Origin: PALSA-555 sp963731625
GTDB lineage: Bacteria > Actinomycetota > Acidimicrobiia > IMCC26256 > PALSA-555
Reading direction: 5' to 3'
Length of the DNA: 64,000 nucleotides
Assembly: GCA_963731625.1 (NCBI GenBank)
Contig: CAVSWH010000004.1
Coordinates: 310,001-374,000, forward strand
Part shown: in pieces, positions 33,682 to 41,926 of the stretch
Layout: each line of letters begins with the position of its first letter
Numbering within the stretch: the stretch's first letter is position 1
Position numbers and translations under genes: made by a program
The notes under the pieces: model-generated
Database searches by the model: none
Seen by the model: only the letters and a program-made list of their open reading frames with translations
What the model was told of the DNA's origin: nothing

Positions 33682-34242
33682 TCAGAACTGGACCTTGACG
33701 GGTCCGGTCGCCTCCGGCTCGCCCTCGAAGTACTGGCGCTTCTCGAAGTTGAAGCTGCTCGCCAGCAGGTTCCGGGGGAAGACCTGGATCTTGTTGTTGT
33801 AGTTCAAGACGCTGTCGTTGTAGAACTGCCGCGCGTAGGCGATGCGGTCCTCGGTCGAGGTCAGCTCCTCCTGGAGCTGGAGGAAGTTCTGGTTCGCCTT
33901 GAGGTCCGGGTAGGCCTCGGCGACGGCGAAGAGGCTCTTCAGGGCGCCGGACAGGACGTTCTCGGCCTGGGCCTGCTGGGCGACGTTGCCGCCCTGCTGG
34001 GCGCTGATGGCGTTGCTGCGCGCGTTCGTGACCGCCTCGAGGGTCTGGCGCTCGTGGGCCGCGTAGCCCTTCACGGTCTCGACCAGGTTCGGGATGAGGT
34101 CGTAGCGGCGCTTCAGCTGCACGTCGATCTGCGACCAGGCGTTGTCGACCCGGTTCCGGGTCCTGACCAGCCCGTTGTAGAAGAGCGCCACCGAGAGCAG
34201 CAGCAGCACGATGATGACGACGATGACGATCACAGCGACCAC
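33682..34242 (-). CDS. lemA: LemA family protein
   Basis: A 186-residue LemA protein: one N-terminal transmembrane helix (residues 2-22) and a long helical bundle with LVRTRNRVDNAWSQIDVQLKRRYDLIPNLVETVKGYAAHE, then AYPDLKANQNFLQLQEEL and ARQFYNDSVLNYNNKIQVFPRNLLA, all family hallmarks. Function is poorly known; it commonly partners with M48 HtpX-like proteins, as here. GTG start at 34242. It lies 66 bp from the pimA stop. Confidence 0.93.
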   Translation of the reverse strand: MVAVIVIVVIIVLLLLSVALFYNGLVRTRNRVDNAWSQIDVQLKRRYDLIPNLVETVKGYAAHERQTLEAVTNARSNAISAQQGGNVAQQAQAENVLSGALKSLFAVAEAYPDLKANQNFLQLQEELTSTEDRIAYARQFYNDSVLNYNNKIQVFPRNLLASSFNFEKRQYFEGEPEATGPVKVQF

Positions 34243-34308
34243 GGGGACCTGCCTCCGGCTCGTTCGTTCCGCATCATACGGGCCGCCATGGCCCGCCGGG
34301 ATCGGGCG

Positions 34309-35421
34309 CTACGCCGACACCGGGGCGCGGGCCCGGCCGGCCGCGAACTCGTAGCGCTCGACGAGGCGCTCGGCGAGGCGGGCGAGCGAGAACTCCTCGG
34401 CCCGGGCCTGGCCGGCGGCGCGGAGCGCGTCGCGCCGGGCCGGGTCCTCGAGGAGCGCGGCGAGGCTGGCGGCGAGCGCCGAAGGGTCGTGGGGCGGCAC
34501 GAGCACGGCCTCGCGCCCGCCGCGGGCGACGTGGCGGTACCCCGTGAGGTCGGAGGCGACGAGGGGCGTGCCCGCGGCCATCGCCTCGAGCAGCACGATC
34601 CCGAACGACTCCCCCTCGGTAGACGGGAAGCAGGCGAGCGTCGCGCCACGCAGCCGGCTGGCCTTGTCGGCCTCCGAGACGTTGCCGAGCCAGGTGACGC
34701 GCTCGACGCCGCGGGCGCGCAGCGCCGCGGTCTCGGGCCCCTCCCCCGCGACCCACAGCACGGCCGGGCCGTCGAGACGCTCGAAGGCGCCGAGGAGGAC
34801 GCCGAGGCCCTTGCGGCGCTCGTGGCGCCCGACGAAGCAGATCGCCGGGATGTCGCTCGCGATCGGCACCGCCCCCGCGAACGTGGGGATGTCGACCCCG
34901 TTGGGGAGGATCTCGCACGGGCCGCCGAAGTTCTCCTCGACGTTGCGCTGCGCCTCGGGCGACACCGCGGTGCGCACCGTGATTCGGTCCACCATCTTGC
35001 GCAGCGGCACGCGCAGCGCCTCGTACCAGCCGTTGCGGCCCGGGTGGGCGGCGTGGAACGTGCCGACGACCGGGATGTCGGTGGCGAGCAGCGCCGTGTG
35101 GTTGATGCCGGGCTGGAGCGGCTCGTGGAGGTGCAGCACGTCGGGCTCGAAGACCCGCAGGGCCTCGAGCGTGCGCTGCACCGCCGCCTTCGTCGAGTTG
35201 ATCGGCGCGATCGACCCGTTCGACGGGAAGCGGATGCTCGGCCCGACGCTCGTCACCCCGGGCAGCGGCGGCGGCCCGTCGGTGGGCGCGAGGACACGGG
35301 CGTCGACACCCCGGGCCCGCAGGGCGCGGGCGAGCCCGAGGACCTGAAGCTGCACGCCGCCGTACAGCGACACCGAGTAGGGGCAGGTCAGCGCGACGCG
35401 CAGCGGCCGCCCCCGGCTCAC
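34309..35421 (-). CDS. pimA: PimA-like phosphatidylinositol alpha-mannosyltransferase (GT4)
   Basis: Transfers mannose from GDP-mannose to phosphatidylinositol on the inner membrane face, starting PIM synthesis. The 370-residue GT-B protein has LTCPYSVSLYGGVQLQVLGLARAL at the N-terminus, the acceptor region INSTKAAVQ and HLHEPLQPG, and the donor-site motif STEGESFGIVLLEAMAAGTPLVASDL. GTG at 35421 overlaps the acyltransferase stop as GTGA. Its place after pgsA and the acyltransferase matches Rv2612c-Rv2610c and supports PimA over another GT4. Confidence 0.87.
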   Translation of the reverse strand: MSRGRPLRVALTCPYSVSLYGGVQLQVLGLARALRARGVDARVLAPTDGPPPLPGVTSVGPSIRFPSNGSIAPINSTKAAVQRTLEALRVFEPDVLHLHEPLQPGINHTALLATDIPVVGTFHAAHPGRNGWYEALRVPLRKMVDRITVRTAVSPEAQRNVEENFGGPCEILPNGVDIPTFAGAVPIASDIPAICFVGRHERRKGLGVLLGAFERLDGPAVLWVAGEGPETAALRARGVERVTWLGNVSEADKASRLRGATLACFPSTEGESFGIVLLEAMAAGTPLVASDLTGYRHVARGGREAVLVPPHDPSALAASLAALLEDPARRDALRAAGQARAEEFSLARLAERLVERYEFAAGRARAPVSA

Positions 35422-36317
35422 GGCGCCCCCGTGCGGTCCGACGGCCAGTTGGGCTGCATGAGCAGCCACTGCTCCGGGGCGGCGCGGATCAACGCCTCGA
35501 GTCGGTGGGCGAGCAGCTGGGTCACGCGGGTCACATCGTCGCGCATCCGCCCCTGACGGCCGGTGGGCAGCGCCTCGAGGATCTCGCCCCGGTGCCCATG
35601 GTCGCCGTCGAAGTAGGTGCCGATCGGCAGCAGCGCCGCGCCGCTGCGCAGCGCGAGCACCGCCGGCCCGCCGGGCAGGGTGGTCGCCTCGCCGAAGAAC
35701 TCGACGGGGACGCCGTCACCGGTGATGTCGCGGTCGCAGACGAGCGCGACGACGCGGCCGGCGCGGAGGTCGTGCAGCACCTCCGACGCGGCGGAGGACC
35801 CGAGCGCGACGACGCGCATCCCGAGGCGGCAGCGCGCCGCGACGAACCAGTCGAACAGCTCGGGTGGCTCGACGGGCTCGGTGACGACGGTGATGCCGTA
35901 GCCCTGGCGGGCAAGCCACGCGCCGGCCAGGTCCCAGTTGCCGAGGTGCGGGAGCGCGACGACCGCGCCACGTCCGGCGGCGAGGGCGGCGTCGAGGCGG
36001 TCGCGTCCGTGGCAGACGAACCCGTCGAGGAGCGGTCCGGGGTCCTCGGCGGCGAGGCGGAACAGCTCGTGCCAGTAGCGGCCGTACGCGTCGAACGTCG
36101 CGTGCATGAGACGCCGGCGCGTCGCCGGGTCGAGCCGGTGGCCCGCGGCGCGATCGAGGTTGCGCGCGACCTGGTGGCGGCGCGCCGGGTTCGTGGCCTC
36201 GAAGACGCGAGAGGCGTACCGGGCCAGCGGCCCGGCGAGCGCGGGTCCGAGGACCCGCGCGACCTCAGCGGCGGCCCGATACCCGAGGTAGGCGGCGCGC
36301 GCGCGCGGCTCGGCCAC
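35418..36317 (-). CDS. Phosphatidylinositol mannoside acyltransferase (lauroyl acyltransferase-like)
   Basis: A 299-residue HtrB/LpxL-superfamily acyltransferase with the catalytic H-x4-D in PHLGNWD, a conserved CDRDITGDGVPVEFFGE block and LPIGTYFDGDHG. It lies between pgsA and pimA, as does Rv2611c (PatA), which acylates the mannose of PIM. GTG at 36317 gives a 53 bp overlap with the pgsA 3' end, longer than other overlaps here; no better downstream start is present. Confidence 0.87.
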   Translation of the reverse strand: MAEPRARAAYLGYRAAAEVARVLGPALAGPLARYASRVFEATNPARRHQVARNLDRAAGHRLDPATRRRLMHATFDAYGRYWHELFRLAAEDPGPLLDGFVCHGRDRLDAALAAGRGAVVALPHLGNWDLAGAWLARQGYGITVVTEPVEPPELFDWFVAARCRLGMRVVALGSSAASEVLHDLRAGRVVALVCDRDITGDGVPVEFFGEATTLPGGPAVLALRSGAALLPIGTYFDGDHGHRGEILEALPTGRQGRMRDDVTRVTQLLAHRLEALIRAAPEQWLLMQPNWPSDRTGAP

Positions 36318-36951
36318 GGAAGCTGCGAAGCCGGTGCGAGCGGCGTTCGCGGGTCGCAGCCGACGGCGTCGGCTCCTCGTTCGTCGCCTGACGCCACACC
36401 ATGACGAAGCGGTGGATCGCAGTGAGCGCCGTCAGGGCGAGCATGAGCCACAGGACCGGGACGAGGATGTTGAACGCCAGCCCGACGCCGAGCAGCACGA
36501 GGCGCTCGGCCCGCTCCATCACCCCGCCCCGCGCGTTCAGCCCGAGCGACTCGGCCTTGGCCCGCTCGTAGGAGACCAGCATCGACACCGCGAGTACCGC
36601 GAGGGCGAGCACCGCGAGCTCGCCGTCACCACCGGTGAGGTGCCACGCGACGCCACCCAGGAGGAGCGCGTCGGCGACCCGGTCGCACACCGAGTCGAAG
36701 AAGGCGCCCCGTCGGCCCGCCGTGCCGCTCTGGCGGGCGACCGAGCCGTCGAGCACGTCGGGCAGGCCAGTGAACAGGAGGCCGAACACGGCGAGGAGGA
36801 GGTTGCCGTTGGCGATGAGCAGTGCCGTGCCGGCCGCCGCGACGAGCCCGAAGACCGTGAGCACGTCGGCGGACACGCCGAGGGTGTGCAGGCCCCTTCC
36901 GACCGGTTCGAGGGCCTGTTCGGCCTTGGCGCGCCATCTCCGGTCGAGCAT
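36265..36951 (-). CDS. pgsA: CDP-alcohol phosphatidyltransferase (phosphatidylinositol phosphate synthase type)
   Basis: Makes the inositol phospholipid precursor from CDP-diacylglycerol. The 228-residue polytopic protein has the complete catalytic motif D65-x2-D68-G-x2-A-R-x8-G82-x3-D86-x3-D90 (DVLDGSVAR...GAFFDSVCD). The C-terminal 35 residues are basic and overlap the acyltransferase gene. ATG at 36951 has an excellent GGAGG five bases upstream. First gene of the pgsA-acyltransferase-pimA operon; 166 bp separates it from the divergent EF-G-like gene. Confidence 0.88.
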   Translation of the reverse strand: MLDRRWRAKAEQALEPVGRGLHTLGVSADVLTVFGLVAAAGTALLIANGNLLLAVFGLLFTGLPDVLDGSVARQSGTAGRRGAFFDSVCDRVADALLLGGVAWHLTGGDGELAVLALAVLAVSMLVSYERAKAESLGLNARGGVMERAERLVLLGVGLAFNILVPVLWLMLALTALTAIHRFVMVWRQATNEEPTPSAATRERRSHRLRSFRGRAARARRLPRVSGRR

Positions 36952-37077
36952 TCGGACCTCCAGGCGCCGCCAGGATGTGGTGGCTGCCGCTCAGCGCCGA
37001 TGACGGCGCGAGACACGCGAACTCTTCGGAGGGTACCAGGGGCGACTCCGCCCTGGGGTCATCGCCAGCACCGCCGA

Positions 37078-37110
37078 TACGATCCGGAGTCCGCGACCCC
37101 CGGGGGGAGG
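37078..37110 (+). promoter_or_regulatory. -10-like TACGAT and strong ribosome site for the EF-G-like gene
   Basis: TACGAT at 37078-37083 suits an actinobacterial -10; no good -35 is seen. GGGGGGAGG at 37102-37110 lies seven bases before the GTG at 37118, so this message has a short leader with a ribosome site. The remainder of the 166 bp divergent spacer shows no other clear signal. Confidence 0.4.
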
Positions 37111-37117
37111 ACCAGCG

Positions 37118-39124
37118 GTGAACGCCGTGCCGTCGTCGATGATCCGCAACGTGGCGCTCGTCGGGCACGGCGGTGCCGGCAAGACAACGGTCGCGGAGGC
37201 GCTCCTCCACGTCGCCGGGGTCACCACGCGGATGGGCCGCGTCGAGGACGGGACCACGGTCACCGACTTCGACCCCGAGGAGCACAAGCGGACCATCTCG
37301 GTGTCGCTCGCCCTCGCCCCCTTTGAGTGGGAGGGCCGCAAGGTCAACCTGCTCGACACGCCGGGCTACGCCGACTTCCTCAACGACGTCGCCGCGGCGC
37401 TCCGGGTCGCCGACCTCGCCGTGTTCGTCGTCTCGGCCGTCGAGGGCGTCGAGGTCCAGACCGACGCCATCTGGCGCCTCGCCGCGGCCCGCAACATGCC
37501 CCGGGCCATCTTCGTGAACAAGCTCGAGCGGGAGCGGGCGTCGTTCAGCCGCACGCTCGACCAGCTGAAGGAGCGCTTCGGCGCCGGCGTCGCGCCCCTC
37601 GAGCTCCCACTCGGCGAGGAGACGGCCTTCACCGGGGTCATCGACCTGCTCGCGGACCAGGCGGTCACCTACGACGGCACGAGCGGACGCGGCAGCACCG
37701 GCCCGATCCCCGAGGACATGGAGACCGAGGAGCACACCGTCCACGACGCGCTCGTCGAGGGCATCGTCGTCGCCGACGACGACCTCATGGAGCGCTATCT
37801 CGCCGACGAGACGATCGCCGTCGACGAGCTCGATCGGGCTCTGGCGAAGGGCATCGCCGAGGCGACCGTCTTCCCGGTCCTGTGCGGCAGCGCGACGAAG
37901 CTCATCGGGATCGACCGCCTCGCCCACTTCATGGCCGAGGACGGCCCGGCACCCGCGACCGTCGACGGGCCTCCGGCGGCGTTCGTGTTCAAGACCGTCG
38001 TGGACCCCTACGTCGGGCGGGTGAACCTCTTCCGGGTGCTGCAGGGCACGATCGAGCACGACGCCACGCTGGTGAACGACCGCACGGTCGCCGACGAGCG
38101 GCTCCACCAGCTCGTGTCGGTGCGCGGCAAGGAGCAGGAGCCGCTCTCGAGCGCGCCGGCCGGCGACATCGCCGCCGTCGCGAAGCTGAGCGACACCGGG
38201 ACCGGCGACGTCCTCGGCACGCGTGGGGCCGCCATCGAGGTCGAGCGCCTCGAGCGCCCTGAGCCCGTGCTGCCCGTCGCGATCCGGGCCAAGTCGAAGG
38301 CCGACGAGGACAAGCTGGCGAACGCGCTGCACCGCCTCCAGGACGAGGACCCGGCCGTGCGGGTCGAGCGCAACGCCGAGACCCACCAGACGGTCCTGTG
38401 GGGCATGGGCGAGACGCACCTCGGGATCGCGCTCGAGCGCCTGCAGCGCAAGTTCGGCGTCGCGGTCGAGACCGACGACGTGAAGGTCGCCTACCGCGAG
38501 ACGATCACCGAGACCGCCGAGGCGGAGGGACGCTACAAGAAGCAGACCGGCGGGCACGGCCAGTTCGGCGTCGCGTTCCTCCGCGTCGCGCCCCGGGAGC
38601 GCGGCGCGGGCTTCGAGTTCAACGACGCGATCGTCGGCGGCGCGATCCCCCGCCAGTTCATCCCGGCGGTGGAGAAGGGCGTCGTGGAGACGATGCAGAC
38701 CGGCGGCGTGTACGGCTACCCGGTCGTGGACGTCAGCGTCACCTGCTACGACGGCAAGTACCACTCCGTGGACTCGTCGGAGATGAGCTTCAAGATGGCC
38801 GGCTCGATGGGCTTCAAGGAGGCGATGGCGAAGGCCAGCCCGATCCTCCTCGAGCCGATCAGCGAGGTCGTCGTCACCGCGCCCGAGGACGCACAGGGTG
38901 AGATCATGGGCGACCTCAACTCCAAGCGCGGGCGCATCCAGGGCTCGGCGAGCGTCGGCAACGGCGAGGTCGAGATCACCGCGCTCGTGCCGACCTTCGA
39001 GGTGCTGCGCTACGCGATCGACCTGCGCTCCCTCACCGGCGGGCGGGGCCGTTTCGCGCTGCACCACTCCCACTACGACCCGGTGCCGTCACACCTCGTC
39101 GGCAAGCTGGCCGCGGCGTCCTAG
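37118..39124 (+). CDS. EF-G-like translational GTPase (FusA2 type)
   Basis: A 668-residue elongation-factor-G paralogue. G1 is GHGGAGKT (16-23) and G3 DTPG (80-83); G4 is NKLE (134-137) in place of NKMD. Domain IV contains TGGHGQFG and domain V the MGDLNSKRGRIQG block. Shorter than canonical EF-G (about 700) and resembling mycobacterial FusA2 (Rv0120c) rather than the ribosomal-operon fusA. Role unknown; paralogues have been linked to ribosome recycling or stress. One of only four plus-strand genes, inserted between the pgsA operon and the thrS operon. Confidence 0.88.
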   Translation: MNAVPSSMIRNVALVGHGGAGKTTVAEALLHVAGVTTRMGRVEDGTTVTDFDPEEHKRTISVSLALAPFEWEGRKVNLLDTPGYADFLNDVAAALRVADLAVFVVSAVEGVEVQTDAIWRLAAARNMPRAIFVNKLERERASFSRTLDQLKERFGAGVAPLELPLGEETAFTGVIDLLADQAVTYDGTSGRGSTGPIPEDMETEEHTVHDALVEGIVVADDDLMERYLADETIAVDELDRALAKGIAEATVFPVLCGSATKLIGIDRLAHFMAEDGPAPATVDGPPAAFVFKTVVDPYVGRVNLFRVLQGTIEHDATLVNDRTVADERLHQLVSVRGKEQEPLSSAPAGDIAAVAKLSDTGTGDVLGTRGAAIEVERLERPEPVLPVAIRAKSKADEDKLANALHRLQDEDPAVRVERNAETHQTVLWGMGETHLGIALERLQRKFGVAVETDDVKVAYRETITETAEAEGRYKKQTGGHGQFGVAFLRVAPRERGAGFEFNDAIVGGAIPRQFIPAVEKGVVETMQTGGVYGYPVVDVSVTCYDGKYHSVDSSEMSFKMAGSMGFKEAMAKASPILLEPISEVVVTAPEDAQGEIMGDLNSKRGRIQGSASVGNGEVEITALVPTFEVLRYAIDLRSLTGGRGRFALHHSHYDPVPSHLVGKLAAAS

Positions 39125-39130
39125 ACAGAG

Positions 39131-39155
39131 CCCGGGCCGACGCACGGCCCTCGGG
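39131..39155. terminator. Convergent hairpin between the EF-G-like gene and the secreted-protein gene
   Basis: CCCGGGCC (39131-39138) can fold back on GGCCCTCGGG (39146-39155) with a 7-base loop and a CT bulge. It lies 7 bp after the EF-G-like stop and 9 bp beyond the opposing gene's stop, so it could end transcription from both sides. The T content that follows is weak. Confidence 0.4.
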
Positions 39156-39163
39156 ACCTTCCC

Positions 39164-40261
39164 CTAGCGCTTTCGCTCGAGGTAGCCGCTGATGTACACG
39201 TCGGCGCCGATGATGCCGTTCTCGAACTGCAACAGCAGCGGGCCGCCCGGCGCGCCGGCGCCCACGCCCGGGCGGTCCACCGTCGTCCAGTGCACACCCG
39301 CAAAGGGTGGGACGAACGTGACGGCGTCCGAGACGCGGAAGTCGGCGATGTCCTTCGACCCGGTGACCCGGCCGTCGATGGCGGCGGTCCTCACGCCCGT
39401 CGCCGGGCCGTACGAGATCGAGCGGTCCGTGCCACCACCCCACATGAACCCGGCATAGAGCGCCGGGAGGTCAAAGATCGGTTGGACGAAGGCGGGGGTG
39501 CCCGTGGACTTGCCCGCGCAGAGCCCGACTGTCGCCTGGAAGTTCGGGCAGGGCGCCGATGTGTCGAAGTGCACGCTGACGAAGCACTGCGAGCCGGCGG
39601 CGGGGCAGCTCGGCACCTCCGGCGGCGGTGGGTTGTCGGGTCGTCCCACGACCAGGTTGAGCGGCCCCGGCCCCTTCACGCAGGTGAAGTTCTTCACGTC
39701 CGGGCCGGTGGAGCACTTCGCGTAGAAGCTCTTCCCGGCGGCGTCCTGGCCGACCCATACGAACCCGCGGCTCTGCAGGACGTTGCCGAGGTACGCCTCG
39801 ATGACCCAGACGTTGTAGCTGGCCTGGACTTTGCAGGCGACGCCCCCGTTCGTCGCGATCATCGTGATCGCCCGTCGCTCCGCGTCGATCTTCTGGTAGA
39901 GCTCCCCGCCCCGCTCCTCCTTCGTGCAGTTGCTGACGTTCGGATAGCGGTGGTTGGACGCGCTGTCGAAGAAGACGTGCTCGCCGTTGCACCCCTTCGA
40001 CGGGCAGAACCGTAAGAGCAGCGAAGCCTCGATCGGCGAGTCGCCGAGTGGCGGCGGCTCCGGGGCGGTCGTGTCGGGCACCGCGGTCGTCGCGGGGGTC
40101 GGCGGCGGTGCCGTGGCCGGGGTCGTGGTCGGCTCCGTCGCCGACGTGCTCGGCTCCACGGTCGGTGACGTCTGCGCGCCGGCGACGCCGATCAGCGATG
40201 CTGCCCCCATAGCGAAGGTGACCGCGACGATGAGAGCTCCTGCCCGGGTCCAACGTGGCAC
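39164..40261 (-). CDS. Secreted cysteine-rich protein of unknown function
   Basis: I do not recognise a family. From GTG 40261 the 365-residue product has a basic start (PRWTR), a hydrophobic signal segment (about residues 7-28) ending AGA-QTS, then a Thr/Pro/Ala-rich linker (about 30-75) and a roughly 290-residue domain with about 11 cysteines in short motifs (FCPSKGCNGEH, SNCTKEE, SCPAAGSQCF, APCPNFQATVGLC), suggesting disulfide-bonded export. It ends in a beta-rich segment (ISYGPATGVRTAAIDG, LLLQFENGIIGADVYISGYL). GAGG lies just before the GTG. Codon use is less biased than its neighbours; may be lineage-specific. Confidence 0.7.
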   Translation of the reverse strand: MPRWTRAGALIVAVTFAMGAASLIGVAGAQTSPTVEPSTSATEPTTTPATAPPPTPATTAVPDTTAPEPPPLGDSPIEASLLLRFCPSKGCNGEHVFFDSASNHRYPNVSNCTKEERGGELYQKIDAERRAITMIATNGGVACKVQASYNVWVIEAYLGNVLQSRGFVWVGQDAAGKSFYAKCSTGPDVKNFTCVKGPGPLNLVVGRPDNPPPPEVPSCPAAGSQCFVSVHFDTSAPCPNFQATVGLCAGKSTGTPAFVQPIFDLPALYAGFMWGGGTDRSISYGPATGVRTAAIDGRVTGSKDIADFRVSDAVTFVPPFAGVHWTTVDRPGVGAGAPGGPLLLQFENGIIGADVYISGYLERKR

Positions 40262-40297
40262 GAAGCCTCGGTTCCTTGTGAGTGGTGTCCGGCGCTC

Positions 40298-40319
40298 CTG
40301 TGAGCGCGGATCCTCACAG
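40298..40319. repeat. Inverted repeat upstream of the secreted-protein gene
   Basis: Perfect 7 bp arms CTGTGAG (40298-40304) and CTCACAG (40313-40319) with an 8-base spacer, 37 bp before the GTG at 40261. It could be an operator or a leader hairpin. The rest of the 40262-40436 spacer shows no promoter I can support. Confidence 0.4.
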
Positions 40320-40436
40320 CAGGTAACGACCACCCCGGGGCGCCCCTTGACCGCCGATCCGTTCGCGCGTAGGGACTTCCCGTCATCGGAGGCGAGTCGC
40401 CGCTCAGCGGATCCTCGCGGTCTACGAGATCGCGAG

Positions 40437-40882
40437 TTAGGCGTCGACACCTTCCGCTCGACACGCGTTCGCACGACGCGGTCGAGCGCCTGCGGCCGTG
40501 ATGGTGAAGACCTGCGATCCGTCGGAAAGTCCAGCGTCCCGGCACCACTCCGTCACCGCGTCGATGACCTGGAGCGCGGGACCCCGACGCCGCGCGTCGC
40601 GTCGGGTCCACATCGCGACGAGCTCAGCGCGCCCGTCCATCACCAAACCTCGCCCATCCCGACGTTCTCGCCATCTTCCTCAGCGAAGAAACACGCGCTG
40701 GTTGGTGAGCTCGCCCACCGCGCGGCGTCGGCCGCCCAGTCTGCGTCGGTCTTCTCCTGGACAGTCGCTAGCGTCTGCGCGAAGGCGTCGGGCACGTCCG
40801 CGAGCGCGGCGAGCCGCATGGCCTTGAGCGTCTGGCCCTCTTCAGCTCGGATCCGTCGGACGTCACACGGCACAAACTTCAT
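40437..40882 (-). pseudogene. GNAT family N-acetyltransferase remnant
   Basis: The first part (from ATG 40882) reads like a GNAT N-terminus: RLAALADVPDAFAQTLA, then FFAEEDGENVGMGEVW and a TGA near 40644. The acetyl-CoA-binding half continues in another frame from about 40646: DGRAELVAMWTRRDARRRGPALQVIDAVTEWCRDAGL. The following strands (expected V-x-N-x-x-A-x-x-L-Y-x-x-x-G-F) are not recognisable, so there is at least one frameshift and a decayed 3' end. Function is lost unless the sequence contains errors. Confidence 0.65.
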
Positions 40883-40947
40883 CTTCGCGACGCGCGGCAC
40901 CGCCGGCCGCCCGATTTTCGCTGGTGTGTCGGCAAGAGCCGAGCTGC

Positions 40948-41427
40948 TTAAGCGGGCCTCAAGTACTCATCCCAGTCCTCGGGGTTCGTCTCGGTGTACT
41001 CGCCGAGGACGTGTCCGTCGACCCCGTCGAGCTCGACGAGGCCGCGCACGCTCGGCGGCGTGTCCGCGCTGTAGAGGAGGATGCGCCACGTCGGTCGGGA
41101 CCGCAGCCCGCGCCAGGTGAGCTGGGCCGACGCATGGCCGACGGGGAACCCGACGGTGCGGGTGGCGACGACGAGCGCCTCGGTCTGGTCGATCTCGAGC
41201 GGCCAGGCCGTGAGGACGTGGTAGCCGGCGATGGCGAGGAGCCCGAGCGCGGCGCCGAGGAGACCGAGGTTGGCGCTGATCGCGTACCCGAGGCCGCCGA
41301 GCGCGGCCGCGCCGACGAGCCAGGCGGCGGCGACGAGCCGTCGACGCGGGCTGGGGAAGAGGTAAGGGCCGACGTACGCGGTGACGTCGAGATCGGCGGG
41401 GAGGGCGTCGGCCGCGGGCTCGCTCAC
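40948..41427 (-). CDS. Conserved membrane protein of unknown function
   Basis: A 159-residue protein with an acidic start, two adjacent transmembrane helices (about residues 29-50 and 52-72) and a C-terminal soluble domain of about 85 residues, beta-rich and ending NPEDWDEYLRPA. The topology resembles bacterial PH-like membrane proteins, but no motif confirms this. GTG at 41427 (MSEPAADALPAD) lies 10 bp after the HIT gene stop, so it is probably the end of the npdG-mshC-thrS-HIT run. Function unknown. Confidence 0.65.
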   Translation of the reverse strand: MSEPAADALPADLDVTAYVGPYLFPSPRRRLVAAAWLVGAAALGGLGYAISANLGLLGAALGLLAIAGYHVLTAWPLEIDQTEALVVATRTVGFPVGHASAQLTWRGLRSRPTWRILLYSADTPPSVRGLVELDGVDGHVLGEYTETNPEDWDEYLRPA

Positions 41428-41437
41428 GGGAACGAAC

Positions 41438-41926
41438 TTACGACGGCCAGGCGGCGGCGAGCTTCTCGCGGCTCGCGTCGAGCGGCTCGGGCAGGACGCG
41501 GGCCTCGGCGACGCTGGTGAGGAAGTTCGTGTCGCCGACCCAGCGGGGCAGGACGTGGACGTGGAGGTGGCCGGGGATCCCCGCACCGGCCGCCCGGCCG
41601 AGGTTCATGCCGACGTTCACGCCGTCCGGCGTGTACGCGGCTTTCACGGCGGCGGTGGCGTGCTGGGTCATCCGGATGAGCGCCGCCGCCTCGTCGGCGC
41701 TCAGGGCCTCGAGGTCGCCGGTGTGGCGGGTCGGGGCGACGAGCAGGTGCCCCGACGTGTACGGGTAGCGGTTCAGGATCGCGAAGGCGTGCGGCTCGCG
41801 CGCCACGACCTCGTCGTCGTCGTCGCTCAGGGCGCAGAAGAGGCACTCGCCGTCGACCGGATCGACGTTCGCGACGCGCTCGATGTAGGTCGAGCGCCAG
41901 CCCGCCCAGAGCCGGTCGAGGCTCAC
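41438..41926 (-). CDS. HIT family hydrolase/phosphorylase, Rv2613c-like
   Basis: A 162-residue histidine-triad protein with HLHVHVLPRW as the catalytic HxHxH, a CLFC zinc pair near residue 30, and AILNRYPYTSGHLLVAPTRHTGDL. Rv2613c, its positional counterpart after thrS in M. tuberculosis, is a diadenosine tetraphosphate phosphorylase, so Ap4A breakdown is a reasonable guess. GTG at 41926 overlaps the thrS stop as GTGA, which couples a stress-nucleotide enzyme to a synthetase that makes Ap4A. Confidence 0.88.
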   Translation of the reverse strand: MSLDRLWAGWRSTYIERVANVDPVDGECLFCALSDDDDEVVAREPHAFAILNRYPYTSGHLLVAPTRHTGDLEALSADEAAALIRMTQHATAAVKAAYTPDGVNVGMNLGRAAGAGIPGHLHVHVLPRWVGDTNFLTSVAEARVLPEPLDASREKLAAAWPS

